From the NCBI GenBank assembly GCA_034687125.1, contig JAQGBZ010000127.1, forward strand, positions 98,063 through 162,062: a stretch of DNA of 64,000 nucleotides, written 5' to 3'. Below are positions 1 to 10,408 of the stretch, one piece after another. The notes beneath the pieces are model-generated. The model saw only the letters and a program-made list of their open reading frames with translations, did not search any database and was not told where the DNA came from. The position numbers and the translations under genes are program-made. Source of the stretch: Neelides folsomi. Lineage: Eukaryota > Arthropoda > Collembola > Neelipleona > Neelidae. How positions within the stretch are numbered: position 1 is the first letter of the stretch; each line of letters begins with the position of its first letter.

Positions 1-1606
1 TCAGATTTAATCGAAAATGGAAAGTTTCCGTTTAATATAACTTTATCCTTAACTTTTGCATTTATTGTCTTGGTATTGAATTCAATCAAAAGATCATCTT
101 TAACATTATCGCATTCTGTATTAAAGAAGATTGTCACTTCGGAATCATTCTGCATCCACAAATAATTGGGAGTTTCTGAGAAAAAATAATCAATTTGAAT
201 TATTTTAATAATATTATTCTATCGTCATTAATTGTATTTTTAATAAATATATTAAAGTTTATTAAAATTATTGAGCCAAAAAAATTATTCTAACTTTCAA
301 TTTCGACAGGCTCAATCTGATTTTCAGAATCAATTGCAAAGTTAAATTCAGCATCACTAGCAATAACAATCCCACTTCCAAAATTCTCGATCGATGCATA
401 GTTGATAGAACCTTGTCCAACCAAAACTCTTCTGCTTGTTAAATCCCATTCATTGTTCACATCTAAAATTAAAGAAATCCTTTATTATAAAATTTAAGGT
501 TATTATAATATTTAAAAATTTAAGGTTATTATAATATTTAAAAATTCGTGTTTATAAAATATAATATATAACCTTTTGAGAATGTCATCCAGTGAATCAA
601 AGTTACAAATACACTCTCTCTGTTTTTTCTATATTTCTCTTTTGGCATGAATTTTTCCCAGTCACTTTTAAGATCAATTGATAGAACTAAAGCATCAATG
701 TAACTTTTATTATCCCCTTCTTTCTGATAAAAAATTGCTTCAAGAAGTGTTGAATTTGGACTTTTAAAATCATTAAAAGGGGATCCAGAATATGCCAGCT
801 AAAATTACAAAATGCCACACACAATTAATAATTGTTCAAATTGAATAATGTATGTATGTAAGTATGTATTGTAAATTAAATAAGAAAATGAAAATATTAC
901 TTTCCAATCATTGCTTTCTTTAATCCTGTCAAATGTCTCTAGGATAAAAAGATTTCCAAGTCCATCCGATACCATCGCATATTCTTCATTAGGAAATAAT
1001 ATGTTAATATGGAATCTTCCAGTTTTAACTGGGCAGAGTTTGTTATCGTCTTTAGAATTTACAATTTCCCAAACTTTGTGTCTCTCTTGCAAATAAGACT
1101 CTGTTGTACAATGCTAGAATAAAAAAATTACAAGTTTATTTATAGGAAGTTATAAATCTTATAAAGTAAATAAGTAAGTATATTAAATATCAGTAATCAA
1201 TAATAATTATGAAGCTTACCGGTGATTCAACCCGCTGTTTATAAATAGCAAGTTCGTCGTCAATAAAGTAAAAATCATTTTTAGTTGACCAAGGGTCTGG
1301 ATGAATATGATTTTTCGAAGCAAATATTTTGAAATGTTGGAGTGAATACTGGTCATCGGAATTGATAGTTCTGAATATTCCTGATTAAAATTTTGAAAAT
1401 GTTATAAATGGTTATAAAGGTTAGCATTAAATATAAAAGAAATATAATTCAAATGGTTTAAAGTTTATAAGTTTACCCGATGAAATTGGAATTTTATAGG
1501 CCGGTAGTGAATTTAATGACAATTTATAGCCATTAAACTTCCCGTCCAAGAGATCGACATTAGGTTTTAATTCTAAAAATTTAGGAATAACTTTTTCTTG
1601 CTTCAT
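1..1606 (-). CDS. NUDCD1: NudC domain-containing protein 1, 5' part (cut by window edge)
   Basis: Six exons are visible on the minus strand, roughly 1477-1606, 1221-1381, 901-1114, 574-799, 289-461 and 1-178; the 3' end lies outside the window. The first exon contains the family signature FNGYKLSLNSLPAYK after the start Met. Exon 2 has DDQYSLQHFKIF and the last visible exon has ETPNYLWMQNDSEVTIFF, the start of the CS/NudC fold. The order matches vertebrate NUDCD1: an N-terminal WD-like region followed by the CS domain. Family knowledge: CS/NudC proteins act as co-chaperones. The start ATG opens the first conserved block. The intron between exons 4 and 5 holds a perfect 26-bp tandem duplication (491-542). 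The identification is firm; exon edges are by eye. Confidence 0.88.
491..542. repeat. 26-bp perfect tandem duplication in a NUDCD1 intron
   Basis: Two identical copies of a 26-bp unit beginning AATTTAAGGTTATTATAAT lie end to end. It sits wholly inside an intron and probably arose by slippage. Confidence 0.85.
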
Positions 1607-2068
1607 ATTATAGCACTAATATAATTAGAATTTAAAGATGGATTGTAATTAATTCAACCAAAGGAAAGGATTGAATTTTTGGAGTTGGAAATTCCAACTT
1701 GGAATTGGAATTGAAAAATTGGAAACGAGAAACGAACGAGTGTGAAAACACAAATTTTCCTCCACTGATATTGGCTTTTAGCGTTTGCTTGATTGAAAGA
1801 TGCTGCATTGTCTTTTATTGCTGACTATGCGTTGCGCTTAAAATTTCCATTTTTAAATATAAATGAACAAACGTGTTTGTTTATACAAAATTCCGATAGG
1901 ATATTGTAACATGACATATTTATTATGTTTTTATTACAAGAAACTAGCATTCTCATGACCAAGTTTTTAACATTTTTATTACCAGTGCAAATTGAATGAT
2001 TAAAATACATCATCGTTTTAATTAACATTATATTAAAATATATTTCTTGTGCGGCTTCCTACAATATT
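1607..2068. other. Intergenic DNA between caspase stop and NUDCD1 start
   Basis: Holds the upstream region of NUDCD1 and the 3' flank of the caspase. Around 1660-1730 there are several short TTGGAA / TTCCAA units in both orientations. No coding signal was found; the 67-codon ORF at 1825-2028 is AT-rich and has no splice or family support. Confidence 0.5.
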
Positions 2069-3703
2069 TCATTTCTTACGAAAGTAAATTTGCCGCATTA
2101 ATGTTGATGTAACAAATGGGATTTGTTTTTTCATGTTTTGGACAGAATTACTCGAATAAGATTCATAATCGAGACCCACCTGCAAAAGCAATATTTATTT
2201 GATCGATATTGGATAAATAAAATTCATAATTCATATTAGTGTAATATTATAGTATAGTAGTTCATTATCCATATTAAGCTTGATCAAATAATTCAATATG
2301 ATTTTAATATTTAACAAAAACACCTTTCTGGATACAATTGTAAGAAGAGTCATGAAATCTCTCTTTTGGTCATCGCTCTTCTTTGACTCATTTTTTAACA
2401 CTTCGCATACTGCTTGAATAAACCATGATCCCATTGATGTATTTCTCCACGAAAAATATCCTGAAAATCATTAATTACTCTTAAAAACATGACTGAAGAT
2501 TAAGGAGATTAAACCTTGAGAAATATGAAATATCAAGAGAAGGATCGTACCAGGGACACAACTGAAAGCCATGATGAAATCAGCCCTATTTGGAATCCTG
2601 TAATTTTCTTTGATCAATGAACCAGCGTCAACTTCACATCTTCCTTCTTTTGATGAACAATTATTAACCAGTGTAATGCCATCATCATATTCTTCTCCTT
2701 GGCATGCCTACATTTTATGTTTAGGTTAGGTTAGGTAATTTTAGGTGATTGGGATATAAAATTATGATTTTCAACTGTTGAAAAATCGAATTTGTTACCT
2801 GAAAGAGAAAAATTTTTGGTTTTCCTGCTAAAGTTGTACAACGTTCGGCAGTAAAAGGATCCCAAAAGCCTTTTGGATCAAATTTGATTCCGTCAGATGT
2901 ATAAATTGAATTTGTTTCTCCATGCGAGAGGACCTGGAATTAAATACAAAATATCATGCCTTACTACTTTAATCCATTCATTAATTAAAATGATTTATAT
3001 TTATTCCTTTTTACAGCAATAAGAAGACAATCGTATTGTGAATGATCCATTTTGCATACTACATAAAAATAAGAAATAAATGATAACATCTAATAAGCTA
3101 TGCCTCCACCTCCACCACCATCATTAAATGCATTTGTAATGTATGCGTATTACGGGAGTCAATAATCGTTATTGTTTTATAGTAATTTGAATCGTCATAA
3201 ACTTCAACTTCGAATCCCAAAATTGTTAGTGTCCGCTTGAGATTTTCTTTATCGACATCAGTTCCGTGCCGAGTTGGGAGCTCACGCGTGTTGAAATTCT
3301 TTTTATAAGAACAATTGAAATGCATATTAATGTATAGCAAATTATGGATGTGTTTACTTTGTTATTAAAAATGACTGCTTTTCCCCGTTTTTCATGTTTC
3401 ATGTTATATTCTTCGTCTTCTTTTCTAGTCGGCATATCTGCACATAAAGTTGCGTCCCCCAAAAATGTAGAGATCCTGTAAAATCAGTTTTAAATATTTT
3501 TAGTGTGTATTAATTGGTATAAAGCCAACCTTCCACATACACTTCCATTTTTATATCTTTCTATTAAAATAAAATTTAATTATTGCATCAATGAGTTTCA
3601 AATGTTTTTTGATCTTTTACCATCCTCTGGAATCTGGAATGTCTGAACAAGCCTCGCTTTGTGTTGTTTCATTCTCGTTTGAATTAAGATTTGAATCGCC
3701 CAT
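2069..3703 (-). CDS. Effector caspase (caspase-3/7 type)
   Basis: Cysteine protease that cleaves after Asp in apoptosis. Exons (minus): 3621-3703?, 3530-3560, 3358-3475, 3154-3298, 3015-3058, 2799-2933, 2551-2707, 2324-2460 and 2069-2179. Large-subunit landmarks in order are NNKNFNTRE, RHGTDVDKENL, the catalytic His in VLSHGE and the catalytic Cys in QACQGE (usually QACRG), the last split by an intron. The small subunit has GYFSWRNTSMGSWFIQ (substrate pocket) and ends KKQIPFVTSTLMRQIYF. An EVDAG site in the linker fits Asp cleavage between subunits. The prodomain looks short, as in effector caspases. Oddity: joining the proposed first exon to the second gives an in-frame stop, so the true first exon or start is unsettled (Met in the third exon is an alternative). 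It is divergent from the sulfatase. Confidence 0.9.
2721..2735 (+). repeat. Three TTAGG units inside a caspase intron
   Basis: TTAGGTTAGGTTAGG is three copies of the pentamer that forms telomeres in most arthropods. It is too short to be more than an interstitial trace or chance. Confidence 0.6.
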
Positions 3704-4827
3704 TTATGATTCGTTTACTCGTTTAATAATAGACAAAATCGAAATTCAATAACTGACATAAAATTGGCAAGAATAATATCGTTAAAGATTTTCCCTAATA
3801 TTGTACTCACAATCCAATGGCTAATAAAATAAACGACTGATAAATGACTCATAATAAAAATAATAATTCACATTCTACCTATAAGTATTATAATGAAATA
3901 ATGATATGATTAGGTATCAAATAATCTTATATTTGAATTATATGTAGAGTACATTACCTACATTACATATTTATCTACATACATAAATAAGCCTGCTAAA
4001 AACTCCAATATGTGTACGTTTGTACAAGTACCATTTAACTAGGTATCAAATAATGTCTATGTGTAGGTGTACTGATACTGACAAGAGAGTACCAAGAATT
4101 ACAAAGCAAAAGTAATATAGAACTTGTAGACTGTAACAATCGGTCAGTCTTTTATCGTTCTTATAGATTACATTTAACGATCTTACAAAGTAAATATTTT
4201 TGCTTAAATAAGGTAAATAAGAAGAAACAGGCATATTTTATTTTTAACACATTTAATCATTGTAGTTGAACTATACCATTTCTTAGCTTAAATACAGTAG
4301 TCCTGCACACATTACGTGCAGATATTATATGATTTTAAATATCTAAAAGCAAGAGTAATATGATATAAAAATAACATTACAAAGGTCGTAAGTTGATTAT
4401 GATTACTTATTTCATTACAATATGTCATATATGTAGGATCTAGGATAAGTATGGTTTGGATTGCTCATAAGTACTAATATTATTTTAGGTATATACAAAA
4501 ATCCTTTCATAAAGCATAATATAGTAATATAAATATTTAAGTACTTAGGAATGTTACGTATGTTACTATTACGGGTTAGTAAGCAAACCCTATATTAATA
4601 CTTACATGCTTATGAAACACATGATTAAAGCTAACATAGTTAATAAGATTATTAAATACCTATACATAAATGGGTTGGTTCCATTTTTAAAGATTAAGTG
4701 GTCTTGAATAACTTATTTAGTTTAGAATTATAAAAACAAATTGGTCGACATATTTAAAACAAAATTTACACTTATTATTTGATTTATTATTTCATATATT
4801 AATATTAATTAATGTTTTTAAGAAATA
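3704..4827. other. AT-rich intergenic region between divergent caspase and sulfatase
   Basis: Must carry the upstream regions of both genes, which are transcribed away from each other. Very AT-rich, with many TATA-like and ATTA runs but no element I can single out. The 62-codon minus ORF at 4046-4234 has no support. Confidence 0.5.
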
Positions 4828-7243
4828 ATGGCGTTCCCTTTAAAAAAATTTACAATTATTTCAATATGGTTTTTTCAAGCTGTAATGATATCTTCATCGA
4901 CTTCAAGTGAATCAAGAGTGCAAAGGCCAAATATAATTTTTATTCTTGCGGACGACGCGGTATTAAAAAATTAATAACAAATCTTATATATTATTTAGAG
5001 TATGTATATTTATAAGTAACTAGTACAATTGTGTAGAAGTAGAATAATTGTAATACATTATGATTTTATTAGGGTTGGAATGATTTCAGCTTTCATGGTT
5101 CGCCACAAATTCCTACACCAAATATTGACAGTTTGGCCCTTAATGGAATTGTACTCAATAGTTATTATGGAGCCCCTTTATGTACACCATCCAGAGGGTC
5201 AATGCTCACTGGAAAGCATCCAATACACTTGAGTGGGTTAATTTCATCCATTTGTGTTAATTTATAAAGTAAATATTTAATTTCCTGTAAACTATATTAA
5301 TTAATGGAAATGATCAATTATTTGTTGATTAAGAGCTCCAACATTATGTTATAATGGGTGGAACGGCTGATGGACTTCCTCTTAGCAATAAACTTTTACC
5401 TGAGTATCTCAAAGAGCTTGGATATTCAACTCATTTAGTAGGAAAATGGCATCTTGGTCATGCTAAAAAAGAATATACCCCAACTTATAGAGGATTTGAT
5501 TCGCATTTTGGATACTGGCTAGGAAAACAAGATTACTACGATCATTTTTCAGAAGACGGGGTCTGTAGATTATATGATAATGCAAAACATTATAAAAAAC
5601 AAGGTGTATAAATATTTGTATTATCTAAAACAATATCTTAAAATTTAGGATAAATGGGGTTACGATTTTAAACGAGATCTTGAACATGTTTACGATGGTG
5701 TTTTTGGAGAATACAAGTAACAATTTTAATATCCAATTATACGTATTACAAGATATGATATTCTTGTTAGCTATTCTATGTAGTTAATTATTTATAAATA
5801 TAAATTTCTTTTTGATATAATTTATGTTTTACACTTTAGTACTGATCTTTTTACAAATGAAACTGTGAGGTTAATAGAAAAACACAACATTGAAAATCCA
5901 TTGTTTATGATGATTAATCACATTGCACCTCATTCAGCTAATCATTACCGCCCACTCCAAGCGCCACAAGAAAATATTGATAAATTTGCTGACACAATTG
6001 AAGACGTTAATAGACGAGCATATGCTGGTTTGTAAATATCTGTATTTAGGATTTTCTATAAAATTCATTTCTTTAACTTTTTTATATGAATAGGAGTAAT
6101 GGACAAATTAGACGAATCTGTTGGTTTAATTGTGAAAGCATTAGGAGAAAAGGGGATGTTAGAAAATTCTATCATTATTTTTTCAAGCGACAACGGAGGA
6201 GCTCCTGAAGGATTTGATATGAACTTTGGATCCAATTGGCCTCTCAGAGGAGTAATATCAACATTATGCTATTAATTTAAACGGACATTAACTAATTAAT
6301 TAAAAAATTAATATAAGGTGAAAAATACATTATGGGAGGGTGGAACAAGATTAGCGGGTTGCATTTGGAGCCAACTCCTTCCAAATAGAGTTTCGAAGGA
6401 ATTGATGCATGTTGAAGATTGGCTTCCTACTCTCTACGAAGCGGCCGGTATTGATAGTTAAATATTTGCTTTGTAGTCAATTATTCATCTATAATGATGC
6501 TTTTGAATGATTATAAAGGTGGTGATTTGGAAAAAATTGGAGAAATTGATGGATTGAGCAATTGGGGAACATTAAAAGGAGGACGTTTGTCAATGAAAAA
6601 ACAATTTTTGTATAATATTGACGACGCTTATAACAACTCAGCAATTCGTTACGAGAATTGGAAGCTTATTCAAGGTTCCCATTGTCGATTTAAAAAAAAT
6701 CAACATGCAGCATAAAAATTTATATCCTTTATGAATTTTAACTTTGTAGGAAACACTTCAACAGATGATTTAGGTGGAGGAAATTGGGACAATTGGTATG
6801 GGCCTTCTGGAAGAATAAGTGACATTAGGAAGCTTATTCCGGCCATTAAAGAAAGTCACGTATCAAGGGCAATGGAAAAAGCAGGAATTCGGACGAACGA
6901 AGAGCAAATTCTTGCACAGAGACAGAAAGAAGCTGAATTATTGTGCGAACAAGGTCCCGTGGTTCACTGCGATCCATACAACAAACCATGTCTATTTAAT
7001 ATCAACGATGATCCTTGTGAGAGAAAAAATCTTGCAGATGACGAACCCCAAATGGTAGAATTTTTATTGGATCGGTTGAGTCAATTAAATTCTACGGTTT
7101 TACCGCCAATTAAAAGATATAATGACCCAAGAGGTGCTCCAATTCACAATTCATACACTTGGACGAACTGGAGAGATTTTACCGATAGTTGTGGAGCAAA
7201 AAAGGATACCATTTGTTCAGTGTTTAATATTGAAGGACAGTGA
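4828..7243 (+). CDS. ARSB: Arylsulfatase B-type sulfatase (secreted/lysosomal)
   Basis: Hydrolyses sulfate esters; family members act on glycosaminoglycans. Exons: 4828-4959, 5073-5232, 5334-5603, 5649-5716, 5840-6027, 6094-6251, 6318-6447, 6519-6674 and 6750-7243. The N-terminus is a hydrophobic signal peptide, followed by [12 protein letters not shown] with the metal-binding Asp pair. Exon 2 carries [10 protein letters not shown] and the active-site PLCTPSRG, whose Cys becomes formylglycine. Exon 3 has LVGKWHLG, and exon 6 has IFSSDNGG with metal ligands. [26 protein letters not shown] and YENWKLIQ follow in ARSB order. The assembled length, just over 500 residues, is usual for ARSB. Oddity: at the exon 3/4 junction the canonical GT and AG sites leave one extra base and would hit a stop, while the protein alignment wants phase 0; this may be a non-canonical site, a local sequence error or a lesion. 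Confidence 0.9.
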
Positions 7244-7860
7244 AATGCTTTATTCTTATTAATCATACCACACCAATACCAATTTAAAAAGTTTTAAAAG
7301 AATTTCATGATGTGTTTATTTTAAAAGTGATAAAAGTCATATTTGGATACATTTGTATTATTAAATTAATAACCCGATTAATAATTATAATACGATTAGT
7401 GGCACTTTATTTACAAATAAATACATAAAAGTATTCAGTATTTTTTAGATATTCCGATTAGGTATAAGTTCATTCTTCTTTACACTAATGACAATTGTTG
7501 TACGAGTACTCGTATTTAATTTTTAGTCAACTACATATACTTGATCCGCTGTTAATGGTTAAGATTAATTTATCATCATTATCACAAAATCATGCCTCCA
7601 AACACTGCTCATAAAAAGAAATAAAAAGTGACCACAATAAAAAGTGATTGATAGTGCAATAACAATTAAGTCTACTCATTTTTTTTATCATTGCTTCAAT
7701 TTCTATGAACTGGCCTTCTTATAGTATTAGAAAAATGAAGAAAAAGCAATAAAAAATAACAATGAAAGATGAAAGAATTTCTCTCACATCAAATTCCTAC
7801 TAAACATTTAAGGAAATAAAGAGCCAAATGATATCCATTGATCATAATTGTGGTTATAAG
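7244..7860. other. Convergent 3' intergenic region (sulfatase / SH2D4-like)
   Basis: Separates two genes transcribed towards each other. AATAAA at 7416-7421, about 170 bp past the sulfatase stop, is a plausible polyadenylation signal. The rest is AT-rich with no coding signal. Confidence 0.45.
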
Positions 7861-9486
7861 TTAAGGCAGCATCGGCACAACTCCTTCGTTTCTCTCCAGC
7901 GGCTGCCCCAATTTTTCTCCTCCAAGCTTCGAGAGCGGCGCGTGTGTGTGATGAAGAAGAAGTTCCTCAACGCTTCCGTGACAATTCTTCACGCCGCTTG
8001 CACCCAACAACTTGTAATTCCCCTCGCGAGCTTCGATCAAGAAATGCTTGCAACGCTTTCGACACTAATAAAGCAATCAACTTGGATTAAAGACCTGTAT
8101 AAGTGTATGTTATACTAGTGAGTAGTTATGAATCAAACGGTTGGTGAGAGATTCGGTTCATAGTGATTGATGGTAACCTTGTAAGAAAGCGCATAACCCC
8201 AAATTCGATTACTCAGCCGCACAATGTACGTCCCTATGTTGGCATTCGCAAGCACCCGTTCCGCTTCCAATCTGCTCACTAGACCTATAAGTGGAAACAA
8301 GATCCCCATATGTTTTCATCACTAATCTTTTACTCTCACTCTTCATCTTCTACTCATCATTCAGATAATATACTAATGTACGCAGATATAGTACTGAAAG
8401 TATTCATACATCTTTAATTATATAAATTCAAATTAATTGTTCAATACAAAAGATTACGTCCTAATTAACACTTTCATTTTTCTTTAATTGAAAGTAAATG
8501 TGAATTTGGGTAAATATTGTAAAATAAATAAATCACAGGGTCGGTTTATGTATTTTTAACTTACCGAAAAAGTAAGGAGCAAATATTTTTGTCTCTTGGT
8601 CAAACAACCGTGATTTGATCATTTCAGGTCCCTTGAACCATTCGAGAATTTCTTTCTCGTTCCTTGGCTGGTCTTCAAGGAATTTGAGCTCGTCTTCCAA
8701 ACAGCATACGAAATCTTTATTAATCTGTTCTTCTCCTCCCTTTTGTTTGCTCAGGGATTCCCACCTGGCAATGTGGGAAGCAACCGATCCGATGTTGATG
8801 ATCTCTTCATAGTCAACTTCCCCTGTGGATTTCACGACATTCAAAGACTCCTTCCCGGCTTCTTCTGCCGCCCTGAGCCAAAAACTTTCCCTTTTCTTCA
8901 GCTTTTCTCTCGGAGAGTTTCCTTCAGGCTCCGGGGAAACTTCCTTTTCACTTGACTCCGTCGTGCATTGCCCCTTGTCTCCACTTCCAGAAGACACGAG
9001 GGAGTCAGACAATTCACTTGAGCCTTCCTCTGATCTCTCTTCGCATTCTTCCACTTTGGACAATTCCTTCGAATGGTCTTTGATTCCAAACGAACTTTTG
9101 GCTTCAATTAAATTATTATTCGCGTCAATCCGACATTCTTTTTTCTCATCGTCCTCTTTTAGATCGTCGATGAGCTTGAGCTTTGAATGCAGATCTTCAA
9201 GAATATTTTTATCGAATCGGAAATGATCCTTTTCGAATACTTGCCTATGGTCCAAATGTTCCACCATGGCTCGTCCTGTTGTAATCACTTCTCGTCTTTC
9301 TCCGCACACCTGAGTTAACACTCTTCCAGAATGGTCAAGGAGGAAGGTGACTCTCCTTGAGTATTTTTTCCTCGGAGGATTCACGGCTTCAAAGTGTTTC
9401 CACTTTCTCACTTGACGGGCCCTGGTCGCGGCGTGCTCCGCGTCTTCAAGGAACTCGTGGAAACAGAATGCTCGTTGAGAGTGCAT
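7861..9486 (-). CDS. SH2D4A: SH2D4-type SH2 adaptor protein
   Basis: Phosphotyrosine-binding adaptor. Three exons (minus): 8565-9486, 8178-8284 and 7861-8064, joined in phase. Exon 1 encodes a long basic/acidic linker ending EILEWFKGPEM...APYFFG, which parallels the RWFKEEQ...APWFHG that precedes the SH2 domain in SH2D4A/B. Exon 2 is the SH2 core: GLVSRLEAERVLANANIG, then GTYIVRLSNRIWGYALSYK with the phosphotyrosine-binding Arg in IVRLS. Exon 3 continues KHFLIEAREGNYKLLGASG to the stop. The WGYALSY and KHFLI pair is characteristic of SH2D4. The residues after the first Met (SQRAFCFHEF, QVRKWKHFEA) resemble the conserved helix near the family N-terminus, and a CTCAG acceptor lies just before that Met, so an upstream first exon probably exists but was not found. 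Confidence 0.85.
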
Positions 9487-10408
9487 TTGCTGAGCTCAGA
9501 CTCACCTCCTTTATTAAGACTAGGGAGGTAATGAGATTCGACCATGGCCACCCCACGATAATAATAATAATATGATATTATTATTATTGTTCGGCTTTCC
9601 ACATTGGGAAGGTCGGAGTGGTTGAGGTGAGGAGTCGAGCGTGGCGACCGCTTCCTTGCCCACACTTTCCCGATCTCTCTCACTCATTAGGTGATTCCTC
9701 CCTCGCGGCTCCGCTCTCCAACCCTCATAGTTTCACTCAACGAGGAGCGAATGAATGAAAGTGATAATGATTTATTAAAGAAGTTAATGGTTTAGAAACA
9801 ACAGCGATCTCTGCATAAAAAGTAAGATGATGGAAGGCTCATCGCTCTTATGATTCGACGTGAGTTAACAATCGAGACACGTTAAATGATGATGATGAGA
9901 AATCCTCTTATTTCAAAAGAAATTTCAACAATGTATTTTACCTATAAACATACTTTTTATGCCGGTTCAGAAGAAACGTTCTATTAGAAGATTTGAGCTT
10001 ACATAGCGTAAAAATACGAGTTTGTTAATAAGTTATTCCTTTTAATACATTAAATATATTGCTAGTTAAACTCTCGAGTTATAAAAGTAATAAATATTGT
10101 TAATCTTATTGTTAGTTAGTGCAGTAATATTAAGAAATGTGAATAGGTATTAGGAATGGTTGAGATTAGGGAGTTAAAATTGTATAGAATTTGATCAGTA
10201 TTGTAAATGTTTTCATGGGCAATAACTGGTAAGATGATTGAGCAGTAAAAGTTCAGTGAAATTATAGCTTATTTATTTAATTATGATATTTAGTACTTAC
10301 TCACTTACATTTAGATAATTGAAAATTATTTAAACTCGCTCAAGTAGATTAGTAGATGATTTTTTAAGTAATAATTTACTACCATTTTAAATTATAATAA
10401 TTAAACAA
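9487..10408. other. Upstream region of SH2D4-like gene / 3' flank of TBCCD1
   Basis: A GC-richer stretch up to about 9760 probably belongs to the 5' end of the SH2D4-like gene. It contains a palindromic trinucleotide tract, (ATA)n then (TAT)n, at 9558-9589. From 9760 onward it is AT-rich with no coding signal. Confidence 0.45.
9558..9589. repeat. Palindromic AT trinucleotide microsatellite
   Basis: An ATA/ATT repeat run turns into its own reverse complement around a central TATGATA, so single strands could fold into a hairpin. Confidence 0.7.

Noticed and set aside
7828-8118. 96-codon plus-strand ORF
   Set aside because: It lies opposite the last SH2D4-like exon (KHFLIEAREG... on the minus strand), which has the real homology.
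8825-9226. 133-codon plus-strand ORF rich in Ser/Phe
   Set aside because: Antisense of the long SH2D4-like exon; Ser/Phe richness simply mirrors its Glu/Lys codons.
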